From: Undaria pinnatifida
Taxonomy: Eukaryota; Sar; Phaeophyceae; Laminariales; Alariaceae
Length of the DNA: 64,000 nucleotides
Assembly: GCA_012845835.1 (NCBI GenBank)
Contig: JABAKD010000012.1
Coordinates: forward strand, 4,262,438-4,326,437
Direction: 5' to 3'
Every line of letters starts with the position of its first letter. Positions within the stretch are counted from its first letter, which is position 1. The notes below the pieces were generated by a model. That model was not told the origin of the DNA and ran no database searches. It worked only from the letters and a program-made list of their open reading frames with translations. This document shows, in pieces, positions 44,601 to 53,936 of the stretch. The position numbers and the translations under genes are program-made.

Positions 44601-46023
44601 TGCGTGCTTCACCATCACTTTCGCAGCAATTGCCTGGTTCTTTATGAGTGGGGGATAGGTTCGGGGCCGTTTCGGGTTCGCGATAACCCGTCAACGAGCT
44701 GCTGCAAAGGTGGTACGAGGATGACGTCGAGTTCCACGTGTAAGAGGGGAAGCGCTCCTCTGTCGCGGCCGGCCGGCCCCAGTATCCCGAAGCCAGTGCT
44801 GCTCCCGAAATATATACCACCCCAACCCGTCCTATTGAGGTGGACGGGATCTTGCACAAGACTGCTGGTGGACCGTCAGTCGTAGGACCCGCTCTCTTGA
44901 GATCTGCAATATCCATAAGCTCCAGACCGCAGCCGGTGATTGGCCGGCCGATCGGGTAGCTGAGGGAACCTCCGTAATTCTTGCTGTGCTCCCCTGGTAC
45001 TCTTGACCCCCGCATCAAGATGGCGGTACACGTCCGGCTATAGAACGTCACGTCTGCTGCCACCTCGGTCGAACCGTACATGTTCAACAGGTGAGCGGTG
45101 GGGAGGGACAACTTGGCAAGGCCGCGTGCAACGATCCATGGCAGGGCCTCTCCCGATAGAACCCAGAGTCGAACGCTATCAAAGCAGAAGGCAATGGGGG
45201 TGTCGACATCGTCGCGGGGTGTCTCTTGCGAACGACGTAGCGCACTTCCAGTGGGCGCAGGGGCATTTGTTGCCTCCACCAAAAGTCGAGCTAATGTCGG
45301 AATAAGTGTTATCCGGGTGACTCCGTGGGTACAGATGAAATCTCTCATCAGGATCGGGTTCCGGCGGACAGCGTACGGCACAACAAGAATTGGAACGCCG
45401 CAAGAGAGCGGCCCGAAAACTTCAGCCACGAAGTCGATAAAAATGTGGTCAACCCGCTGGCAGCAGACTTCGTCCTCCGCGAACGGCCACTGTCGCTGCA
45501 TCCAGCGGAGGCGATTCATCATGGGCGCATGGCCAGAGTAAACACCTTTGGGTTCTCCAGAGGAACCCGAGGTGTAGTAGAGGTACGCAGTCTGACACAC
45601 GCTGGTGCCCCCCTCCTCGTCATTGACCATAAATGGCTCCCCTGATCCCGTATGTGTTACGCTGTCGCCGCCTGCTGCCTCCAGTGGTCGGACGTCCAAC
45701 ATTGAAACGGTAGAGCAGCTTCCCTTCGCGCGGAGACGTGTTCCGACAGCCACGCCGCCTTCATCGGTGACGAGTACCACTGACACTTCGGCGTCTTCCA
45801 TGATACTGCCAAGTCGCTCGATCGGCGTCTCGGCGCTTAACGGTACGACTGCACAGCCCTCCCACAAAACCGCGAGCCAGGAGGCGTAAAGCGCGAAGCC
45901 ACCGCCGTCGGCGAGGATGCCTATATTTCGTCCTGAACCTGGTTCAGTCGGCGCTGGCATCGCTTGCCTTATGGCCAGTGCAAACGCTCGAAGGTCCGCA
46001 AACGTATGATGGCGTCTTCCCCC
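41683..46023 (-). CDS. NRPS-like Ebony-type enzyme: adenylation, carrier, AANAT-like GNAT, second GNAT (last exon)
   Basis: A single 4.3-kb exon. Numbering is from the internal ATG at 45960; the frame opens 21 codons earlier at an acceptor (CACACTTGTCAG, exon from 46023), and those codons (GGRRHHTFADLRAFALAI) belong to the domain, so the ATG is not the start. Adenylation core motifs: YYTSGSSGEPKG (127-138), NMYGSTE (293-299), FFCTGDL (463-469), GRLDQQIKLVGRRLDLGEVE (493-512) and SGKADR with the conserved lysine (K599). Carrier domain: THFFAEAGLSSVQA, phosphopantetheine serine S694. Then FLSSEPLIRARF (820-831) and TICTNAVTIHVARELGF (1053-1069), like arylalkylamine N-acyltransferases. Last comes a typical GNAT acyl-CoA loop RYRGVGASL (1349-1357). 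It probably adenylates a small amino acid, loads it on the carrier and transfers it to an amine. Low-complexity linkers interrupt domains. Function is inferred. Confidence 0.88.
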   Translation of the reverse strand, partial: GGRRHHTFADLRAFALAIRQAMPAPTEPGSGRNIGILADGGGFALYASWLAVLWEGCAVVPLSAETPIERLGSIMEDAEVSVVLVTDEGGVAVGTRLRAKGSCSTVSMLDVRPLEAAGGDSVTHTGSGEPFMVNDEEGGTSVCQTAYLYYTSGSSGEPKGVYSGHAPMMNRLRWMQRQWPFAEDEVCCQRVDHIFIDFVAEVFGPLSCGVPILVVPYAVRRNPILMRDFICTHGVTRITLIPTLARLLVEATNAPAPTGSALRRSQETPRDDVDTPIAFCFDSVRLWVLSGEALPWIVARGLAKLSLPTAHLLNMYGSTEVAADVTFYSRTCTAILMRGSRVPGEHSKNYGGSLSYPIGRPITGCGLELMDIADLKRAGPTTDGPPAVLCKIPSTSIGRVGVVYISGAALASGYWGRPAATEERFPSYTWNSTSSSYHLCSSSLTGYREPETAPNLSPTHKEPGNCCESDGEARKPRDQRSVRFFCTGDLASFERSHTAGGDDGGEGWNLVYRGRLDQQIKLVGRRLDLGEVEACVLRVRGVTLATAVAVSAGDPGRCQDGREEENLGSIGNSVVGVVVSPLDVEEAAVRAECRLSLPDFAVPQLVVIAPTIPTLPGSGKADRRTVKRMLLDKFHHRQGIDEASNQADGLAIPTLSSTRQGGTETKGDDVDKIVELILVAIASTFKFHGEKKVEPGEDAPRRPSDTHFFAEAGLSSVQAVIFLQELRHKLVSCGSNQGLCVRHTVGLIDLYSYPTARSLAHWLVSRPLPASTESKDERRRDPIYLLPEATHGTVNASNWSAGNRSSSEECRGHESLFNGVTINPMSADLWAKTSALFSSVFLSSEPLIRARFDRYRTTIGPAGTAVVRRCHKRMLSRSLRSILRGGGRVLIATSDTTGQVVGFTVGTELVEPAQGSGFLASGAGGGLAEERAWARPRSAEKTVRTKKTPWESCTDWLWGIPLRSLMRPISDILRELMTTYRFERGWAYAPGDLMFISETGCRLDQRGKAAGKPNKRHGRNQNELMANKRTREGDNDANDGGSGGSGFRAAVLAELLERRLLSEATAAGFIRAVTICTNAVTIHVARELGFKEVARVSPVQTYHPPRRTRDGVPTRKKEKRQGPFARVPQEHAHVVLFEKVIAPTVPLELLLDRRDEGAAKSDGQGETSTATFPSATVIASPTDLGEYKNVSAATAGREMWKIVPVGAMAWSHHCEMLAILANSLPFLASSGRAVEYMADDIEQGQEAFALLTAPHTASVRAEGHKLVQGVEAAAGAAVGMVAGAVESDEAQSDVLIGSLPVAPVWTVAACMSWRRGRNTSEFAQNRRQAGADEPVSSDEGTNGGKDNCSAPSSCEPCQELLVLAVGRRWRYRGVGASLIHRLLAESRRKGNSFVYVRSLLEAVSFYERRGFRRVRREHIEGKGELLPPSNGEYLMVYDLARCFSHA

Positions 46024-46390
46024 CTGACAAGTGTGCGAGGGGACAATTTAAACAAGTCGACAAAGTGGAATGTATACAAATGTCTTTTAGTTCGAGGTGC
46101 CTCCCGCAATCAGCAGTGGAACGGCTGTGTGCTGGATTCGTGTACGCTGTCCGCACTGGCCGGTTGTCAGTGCGCTATACATGCAACTTTCAAGGTACTC
46201 CATACAAACGCAACACGCCACAACATTATAGCAACCTATAAAGCTGTTGAGAGGGAGAAATGAAAGAGGGGGAGCTGCTAGAGAGAGACGGAAGGGAAAG
46301 ATCGAGAACACAAGGGACGCTCGAGCAGTCATCAAGGCCATTTTTTAGAATCACGGGCTCTGTTGGTGTCGCCGAACACGAGCCCTCGAC

Positions 46391-46486
46391 AGAATCGAGC
46401 ACCGCTACGGCGGATACTTCGCCCCATCCGTTGTTGAAAACCAATGGGCGCTTACGCAGTGGCTGTGCGGCGAGAAAGAGCACTGG
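46391..46486 (-). CDS. Probable upstream exon of the NRPS-like gene
   Basis: On the minus strand a strong acceptor (GTGTTTCCAG) opens a phase-0 frame with QPLRKRPLVFNNGWG and VSAVAVLDS. The last matches the AVAVVDS-type strand that precedes GRR.TFADL in adenylation domains. A donor at TCT|GTCGAG gives phase 0. An alternative at 46380 (TC|GTGTTC) would pair with a shifted acceptor three codons into the next exon. Both donors are weak, so the exact border is open. Exons further upstream are needed to supply a start codon. Confidence 0.5.
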
Positions 46487-46489
46487 CTG

Positions 46490-47799
46490 GAAACACGGCA
46501 ACTCAGTGCATGCAGCAATCAAGTTTAGTGCTACCTATGTTGCACGGCTCGTTCGAATGTTGCCACTTTTCCATTTCTGGCTCTCCAACGTGAGCTTCAC
46601 GAACGGGAACTCTACCCGCGCATGATTTAATTCGTCATTGCACAAATCGTAACATGTGATGTATTCGTGTTTATGCGACGCTTGCACTACGTTCGCTTGC
46701 ACGTTGTTTGATCCTTTTGAAGTCCATGTATTCCCACAAAAAAGCAACGAGTGGGAAATCATCAAACGTCTATGGAGGGTCTTTCAGCTCCTTACACTCC
46801 AGTTTGGACACATCCCCACCCCAGCAGCAAGGGTTTCTTCATTTGAACATGCTGTAATTGACATCTGTTTTTGACATCCTCTCCCTCTGAAGCTCCAAAG
46901 GGGTTAACTTAACTTTCGCTTTTTTCGCGTTTACGTGTCTACCCCCCACCCTTCACGTGGTCACTCTTGCAGCAATGGACTGCCGACTAAGATAAAAACG
47001 AAGCGAAAAAAAATTAATATTCTCGCCTCTAGCGGTGCTCCCTCAACAGTCCGGAGAGCGTCCAGGGTGTTTGAGGAAACCGTGCTGTAGCCCGTGGTCA
47101 CGAAAGGGCACATAGTCTACAGCTACGTAAGAGAACAAAACAAAATAACATTCAGTCGGGGCTCGTTAGACGACAGCCAGTCTTACAACAAAACAAAAAA
47201 TTACACATGTCACGTGCAACAAACGATGTACATGAAATGGAATACCCAGCAGTAGACTGTATCGTTTGTTGAGCTTGTACACTTTGGATTTTTGTGTTCT
47301 TTTTATCATAACTGTTACTTTCGAGCTCAACTTGTACGTGGGAAGTTTTACTTTTATTGACCTTCTGGCCAAACCGCGGTCACAGATGTCACCACTTTCC
47401 GCCGGTATACGGTACGTTCATCCAGTTTTATCGCGTAGAGGGTTCAGCATTTTTACTGACTCGTCGGTTTGCATCAATTCTTGTCAACTCCCAGTCTCGC
47501 ACTCTCGACGATGGGAGAAAACCAGAATGAATCCCTGTGAAATAATAAAAACATCAGCAGAGATTGGAACCCCAGCGCAACTTCCAGCAAGGGCGACAGT
47601 CTACCTCCGACCCTTGCTGCATACGATGATCTATGCGAGAATAAACGACGCAACGACACTGTGTATGGGCACGTGCGTATGTACCAGGTTTGGCGTATTT
47701 TTTGTACCCTGTGAGAACTGCATTCCCGATATATATCGGGATCACCCCCCCCCCCACACACGCACACAAAGCCCCCCCGCCCCCTCCCCCGCACAATAG
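46490..47799. other. No gene recognised
   Basis: This should contain the 5' end and promoter of the synthetase gene. An ORF at 46535-46765 (-) is possible coding but unsupported. An ORF at 47266-47799 (+) overlaps an R3 relative and a poly-C run. Confidence 0.35.
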
Positions 47800-48114
47800 A
47801 GTAGGACTCACATAGTAGGACAATGTGAGCTGTACACGGAGGAGCGGGATGGGTTAGAGGAGGGGATGAGGAAATCAGACGCATGTGACATGGAAGAGTT
47901 TGGTAGACTAGAGAGTAGCGAGAAAACGATCGATATCCTAGGAGATAGATGGTGGCCGCAGACGGCGAAACAGGACGGGGATAGGATAAGCAAACAGTTT
48001 CTATGTAACATATGGAAGAAGCGCAATGAGCGCCCGAATGATGGAGGTGTCTCTATAAGGAGTAGGAACGGTGCTCCGTGTCGAGAGGGATGCGTGGGGG
48101 CAATGGTCAAATGA
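47800..48114 (+). mobile_element. C-terminal end of a LINE ORF, frame intact
   Basis: A frame opens after a TAG at 47797-47799 and ends at TGA 48112-48114. It reads SRTHIVGQCELYTEERDGLE, then EKTIDILGDRWWPQTAKQ and KQFLCNIWKKRNERPN. The H...C..Y..ER pattern is the zinc-binding-like tail of LINE polymerases, and I recall this exact flavour from brown-algal LINE copies. No reverse transcriptase lies upstream, so the insertion is 5'-truncated. The 3' flank (GTCAAATGACTAAGGCAAGC) recurs reversed at 14110-14200. Confidence 0.65.
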
Positions 48115-48119
48115 CTAAG

Positions 48120-48790
48120 GCAAGCAACCAATGAGTAGCTTCCCCCCCCCCTCCCTCCCCCGCCACCCCACCAAAATCAAAATATGCCAGAATAATACAC
48201 TACCCGGCAGGAGATATCACCTCTATATCTTTTGAGCCAGCCATGAGGTAGCTCCACTGATTTATTTTGTGGTCTTCAAATTCAATTAACGTCCCCCGCC
48301 ACCCCCTCCTTCCCTGCCACCCCCACCATCGCCTAGACCTAGCACCACGCGTCCAGTAAGCTCCTATACATGTGTGTTACTTGGAAATGTTGACTCGCCC
48401 CCCCCCCCCCCCTCCCCCCCGCCCACCCCCCCCTCCTTGTCAACCCAACCCTCCCTACTCCTCCTTGAAAACACGCCCTCCCCTCACCGATTGTACGACT
48501 TCTAGGATATACGTGACAAACAGATGCATTCCTTACACAGCCCTCAGATTTCGTCCTCCTCAAAAACGGGTTTTATAGTTTTCGCGCACAGATTGATTAA
48601 CATCACCCTGATGACCCTGGTACAACCTGGTACAAGCTACACTGTAGTTCCAAGGGGAGACGTCGACCTATATCCTTATTGAGGACACACATACCCAGTA
48701 ATACGCGCGATCGGAGTATCATACACAGCTTGCAAATATGAGTTTCGAGGAAATCTTCCATCTCACAGCTGGACTTTATTTTATACCGGG
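48120..48790 (-). repeat. Reverse copy of the 400-bp unit plus R1 repeat
   Basis: CACCATCGCCTAGACCTAGC (48324) and GATATCACCTCTATATC (48211) are the reverse complement of words in the 61600-62860 tandem units. From about 48500 to 48790 a reverse R1 copy follows (GCGCGATCGGAGTATCATAC, AATATGAGTTTCGAGG, CACAGCTGGA). 48870-49300 has no gene. Confidence 0.6.
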
Positions 48791-49302
48791 TATTTAATAA
48801 TATGGGGACAAAAAACTCGCTAGCACAGTGGAATGGGAGGATTTTAGGGGTTGGAAAAGGATTAACGTCGCGGTTCGGAGCAGGTAAGTGCTGTAAATTT
48901 TCCGCGCATTTCAGCTTTCTTTGGGAAATTCCTCCGAACTTATCTTGGTGATCGAGTCACGGCATAGCGACCGAAGATTGTTTTTGTTGCCAGTCCCGTA
49001 CACCAGGAAATCACGGAACGACACAGAATTTGTAGACAGAATCTAGATGTAGTTTTCAGGCTGTGTCAGGAGCGAGGTCACTTGGCATCAAAATATAACT
49101 CCATGTTTCCGGTGTGTCCGTTCGAACTCTCTACCATGCGGCATCATCTCACTATCATAGTCCACAGACAAATCTTGGATCTGCGCGTGTGTTCATACGG
49201 GCTTGAGGTCTCTTGAACGGTGCCTTGGTATCACTATGAAATTAGGCATCTGATGCTGTTGATTTAGGCTTTCGGGCAAGCTAAAATCCCAACACATACC
49301 AT

Positions 49303-49445
49303 CAACACTCGATGAAAAATCGACGACCAGTGGGATTGCTGCACCCTATGCGCGAAAAAAATGGAAGGCAAGAACCGAGGGGAAGAAAGGACGACACCTG
49401 TGACCATGGCTTGTCCACAAGCTGGAAAGTAGAAGTGTGAAAAAG
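49303..49445. repeat. Dispersed repeat R3, copy 2
   Basis: It matches 38050-38215 (CCCTATGCGCGA, GACGACACCTGTGACCA, GAAAGTAGAAGTGTGAAAAA) and ends at a poly-A run, as a retroposed sequence might. 49470-50500 has no supported gene. Confidence 0.7.
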
Positions 49446-50500
49446 AAGAAAAAAAAAAAAAAAAACATACGCCGTTCGGTAATTCCGCTGCAGACGACGG
49501 ACGATATCCGCGCGGCACTTATCCACACACCACATAAATGGCGTTCGAGGCCTTTGGTCGTTGTTGTGGCTCGTGGATAAGCCATCGGTTTGTGGACAAG
49601 CCATCGGCGACCTCAGGTCGCATGCGACAAGGCATCTGTTTCGTCTTTTCATTTTTTCTTCGTTCTTCCTTTCGCTTAAGGATCGACAATTGTGATAGGT
49701 ATTCAACCACACGTGTGGGGTGCTCAACATAATGAAGTACGTTGAAAACATGTGCGTTGGTACAATAGGTACATGCTTTGCGCGGCAGACACACAGGCCC
49801 TTCACGCGAGCAAAGAGGAGAAAGACAACACTGATTCCTGCAATTCTACACAACAAGGATGTGTGCCTTTTGGTGGCGGTTGTGGTGGTGCGTTTTAGCG
49901 TTGAAAAGCCGTTCTGACCACCCTCCATGGTCACAGACTACAACAGCAGTAGCAAAACAAAATTAACTTTTCTTTATGTTATTTTTAATCGCCCCGGGAG
50001 GCGAAATTTCCAGGAATGCTTGTCCAGCTGGAATACGCCTTGGGCATACAGCAACCGCCACGGGGCGCGTGCTTACGCTATTAAAATCATAGTGCCCTCG
50101 GGGCGTTTACCAGCACTACTACGGTATACAGCAGTCTTAGGTATCGATAGTAATATACACCAGGCAATTGACTTACGAAAAACGCCGGTGGTTGGCGTCA
50201 GGGTGCAACTAATTGTCGACACGTACCTGGGAGAAAACATCACAAGCCAGACACTACAATAGACTCATTCTACAGCAAGTGGTACCTGGTACTGATTTTA
50301 GTGTTGTTGCCGTTTTAGCAGTGGCCGCTTCGGTAGAAACCCTCTACTTTGGTGGATCAGGTCGGGTACATTACAGGATAACTACAATGCCTCAACTTGC
50401 CTTTCTTATTGCCGCGTTTTTCTTTATAAATTATTAGTCTAATGCTGGTAGGTGTTTACTGTCGTGTGCGATCAGGTTGCCAACAAGGCCGTGTCGGCGG

Positions 50501-51620
50501 CTATTGATGATTGCATGGACTAGTCTGCCCCAGGGGGAGAGTGAGTTTGGATGGCATACGTACGAAGGTCTGGGTGGGATCAGATCGGCGTGGGTCTCGG
50601 TACCGGAAAATAGCGTCGTCCTGTGAAATTGTGTCACATGCTCGTGTCTACAAATCTAAATGGCTTACCTGCCACCTGCAATCTGTATGATACGAGTTTA
50701 CGTAATTCTCGTATATCTCGTTGTAGTTCAGTACGACGTTATACTTGTATCTGATTATTGTATTGGCACCTTCCAATATCCTTGGTAAGAGCGGTAAGAG
50801 CGATGGGATGGGCCCACGTTTTTTTTGTAGTGCGGCTGTCGCCGTCTGGCAAGCCGCGCTAGCGAGGGAACCCCAGCTGCTGTGCAATACCAGACACCAG
50901 GTACTACGAGTACAACAGCCAGCAGAAGTATGATACGAGAGAAAATAAAAACTGCTGTGAACGGCGGGAAAGACTCCGACCAGTGCTTTGATAATTATTT
51001 TAATCTTCGTGTTGCGGTGTTGCATGATTCGACTTGCAACACCAGAACAAGGGAAAAGACCGATAGCACAACATTATTTGTCTATTGGTCTTTCGCCGAA
51101 TCATCACAATATGGCACACCGTCAGTACATACACCTGTGGCAGCTTAGTCAGCCTCTGCGCACTGCGCCCACTCACCGGCATATTGACGTCCACAACAAC
51201 AGCGGGGGCCCGAGGGTTGACAAGCGCCTGACGGAGAATACCGCCATGAAGACCGGGTAGCGCCTGTTGCTGCTGCTGCTGCTGCTGTGTATATGTCCCT
51301 ACTCCCATGCCATTCTCCTCTTCCATGGTATTGCCAGACAGGTAGTATGCTCGCTGCCTGCAAGAGAGGCGGGAGGCGGGAGGGGGAAGCCGCGACGTTG
51401 GTAAAGTGTACCGGCCGTGAGGGGCCCCCGATCGCGGCATTGCCAACTGCGACATGCTGCGAAAAAAGCGCGCCATATGATACAAACTCCCACACACATC
51501 ATTTTTTGCGGAAAAAAACAGCCTGGAAATTTCCTGAAAGGCCCTCTGCAGGTCCGCAATCTTACCGACCTCTTGCCCTTCCAGTGTGATACTATCTACG
51601 TACAGCACGAGAGCGCTCCA
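50501..51620 (-). CDS. Unrecognised minus-strand gene, three exons, polyQ tract (5' end missing)
   Basis: Exons on the minus strand are 51620-51177 (acceptor GGTAG; donor CCG|GTGAGT, or alternative CAG|GTGTAT at 51135), 50845-50669 (acceptor TGCCAG; donor CAG|GTAAGC), and 50620-50501 (acceptor AATTTCACAG; ends TAG). All join in phase 0. The last intron would be only 48 bases. Readable parts are YVDSITLEGQEVGKIADLQ, a run of eight glutamines from a CTG repeat, NTIIRYKYNVVLNYNEIY, and a terminal DDAIFRYRDPRRSDP. The composition is protein-like but I recognise no family. Exon 3 also has an open overlapping frame, so the ending is the least certain part. Confidence 0.38.
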
Positions 51621-52287
51621 CTACCGACTCTCACAGAGACACACGAGATGGAAGGAACTACGCAATAGCTCAAAATGCCACACGTTTCACACGCAACCGA
51701 AGCTCCCGTTAAGATTTCACTCGCTGCGCGGCTGCCGGTACGACTTGTAGGCTGAAAGATCCAACCTACATGTGCTATCGTATGACACGAGAGATGTGAT
51801 ACCTTGTGTTGTTATCATCTTTCTACCCGCCTGACATCAAAACAACACTATATACCAGGCACAGCAATGCAGATCAATCGAAATGCCGCATGCTGCGCCC
51901 GCGAGAATCCATGCTGCGAATCATGAGTAACAGTTACACGTGTTACGGTTACTGAGAGTACGACGTAGAAAACAGTTGACACAATTCTGTAGTGCGTAGT
52001 AGTTCCCACGACTTCTTGTCCTCGCACGCGCCGACAGCGTAGTAGACAGCAGCAGAAGAAGACGAACTCTGTTGCATGCTGTATACCACGTGTACGCGGT
52101 TGGCGAGCTCGGGAGACAATCTGCTGCGGCTGGGGTGCGATAATAATAGCTGGTTGGCGCTGTGCTACCGCCGTGCTACTACTAACCTGCTGCTACTACT
52201 TTTGTGTTACCACTGATTCAAAACACATCACACCCACCCAGCAAGCAGCTTCTACTAGCAGCAGCAACAGCAACAGGTGAGAGGCAC
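51621..52287. other. No gene recognised
   Basis: No exon or repeat can be supported. Any 5' exons of the minus-strand gene at 50501-51620 would lie here or beyond. Confidence 0.4.
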
Positions 52288-52445
52288 AACTGGATGCAGC
52301 TCGTCGCCCTCTATGCGACTCGCCGAGCACCACAGACAGGGCGTTTTGCGCGTGGTACACTCGATGTCTGCCCCGGTCGGTGAAAGCTCAACGTGCTCCG
52401 TCCCGGCATTGACGAGGTGCGAGAGTTTACTGTATGGTCATACGA
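52288..52445 (+). repeat. Dispersed repeat R2, copy 2
   Basis: It matches 5846-5990 (ATGCAGCTCGTCGCCC, ATGCGACTCGCCGAGCACC, TCGATGTCTGCC, GTCGGTGAAA). At 52663-52698 follows an AT-rich palindromic cluster of TAGTCTAGAC words, also seen at 21927-21950 and 36715-36755. Confidence 0.7.
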
Positions 52446-52699
52446 CTTCGGCTACGCGTGAGCTCTTTTCCCCACCCGTCATTCATCCCCCGACAACGAG
52501 AAAACGTGCTCGCAACGCGACTAACAAAAGCCCTACGGCGTAAAATCGCAATTAATCGTATACCTTGCCGCAAGTAGGCACATAAGGAAGGAAGTTGGTG
52601 CATCGGGCATAGGTTTCCCTTTCTGTGGGTTTCAGTTGTTTTTCTTACAATTTCTGGCAATCCAGTCTAGTCTAGACTAGACTAGATCTAGACTAATAT

Positions 52700-53010
52700 T
52701 TACTATGACAAAAAAAATTCAAATACACTTCATTCAGCTGTGTGTGGTGAGATCGATTTTTTCGTCGAAACTCATCTTTTGCAAGCAGTGTGTGTTACTC
52801 CGATCGCGCGTAGAACTGGGTGTGTATCCTCATGAAGGATATAGGTCGGAGACTCCCCTTAGAACTACCTTGTACCAGGGTCAACAGGGTAATGTTATTC
52901 GATCTGTGCACGGAAACAATAAAGCCCGTTTTTGAATGGGACGAAAAATCTGTCGGCTGTGGAATGCATCATCAGTTAATTGTGTAAATCCTGTAAGTCG
53001 TACTCCGCTA
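52700..53010 (+). repeat. Dispersed repeat R1, forward copy
   Basis: It runs AAATACACTTCATTCAGCTG, TCGTCGAAACTCATCTTTTG, TACTCCGATCGCGCG, GGATATAGGTCGG, GGGTCAACAGGGT and CCTGTAAGTCGTAC. This order is kept at 60945-61230. No coding capacity; 53010-53335 carries only a poly-G run. Confidence 0.75.
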
Positions 53011-53335
53011 AACAACTGGCAAAACGAGCAGAAGAACCAAAAATAATGTGGCGGAGCAAGAATTCAAAGAAAAGCTGGACCGTTCCGCAAGTAACGCGCG
53101 GAGGCGGTATCGAAGTGGGACCCCCGGAAATGCCAGGGGTGCATCAACCGAGCACTTTCAGCAGAAATTAGTTAGTAAGTATATTTATGACCGGTGGGGG
53201 GAGGGCTGGGTTTTTAAGGGGGGGGGGGGGGGGGGTTCCAACATGTTAAGGTCGCAAATTTTAGTGAGTGATCAACGTCGATTCTCACCATCATGCCGCA
53301 CGTTTGTCGAATGGCCAACTTGTACTAAACTAATG

Positions 53336-53695
53336 TGACGCATGCTACGATAGAGGTATTATACCGTTTTTTAACTGAAATGGTTTCTGAATGACGGGGG
53401 GGCTCCTTAACCCTTAAAATCGTCGAAAATAGAGGGGTTACGGTATACCTTTTTTTGGCTGAAATGGTTTCTGAATGACGGGGGGGCTCCTTAACCCTCA
53501 ACATCGTCGGAAAAAAAAAGGATTCGTATTTCTTTTTGTGCATGATTCTCGTTGTGTACCTTGGCCATCCCATGCGATTTTTCATACGGCAGAAGTTTCG
53601 TTTTCCTCCTAATAATCTGTTTTTGGTAGGAGAGCTCCCAAATTGGGGAAATGTCACAAGAAAAAAGGAGTGCACCTCTATCGTAGCACGCGTCA
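53336..53695 (+). mobile_element. GCRTGCTACGATAGAGG element, complete copy
   Basis: Left TGACGCATGCTACGATAGAGG and right CCTCTATCGTAGCACGCGTCA are near-perfect inverted repeats of about 21 bp. Two tandem modules (GGTTTCTGAATGACGGGGGG ... CTCCTTAACCCT ... ATCGTCG) sit just inside the left end. 360 bp, no transposase: a MITE by definition. Confidence 0.82.
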
Positions 53696-53936
53696 TGTGT
53701 TATACTACAAGTATAACAAAGGAAACTTGCAACTAATCTGGGCAGTTTCTCGATTGAGGAGCCCCATGAGCCAGTCAGAAATGCTCTTGGGCCCAACAAT
53801 CTCGGCATGCCTCGTTTTTGCATACATCTGTGGTCCCTCATTAGCGCTGTGCTTTGCCACATATGACAGCAGTACCAGCACTAAAGGGAGACCCCAGAGT
53901 ATCCCGGAATAGGGCGGTACTCTGCAGGGCGAATGT

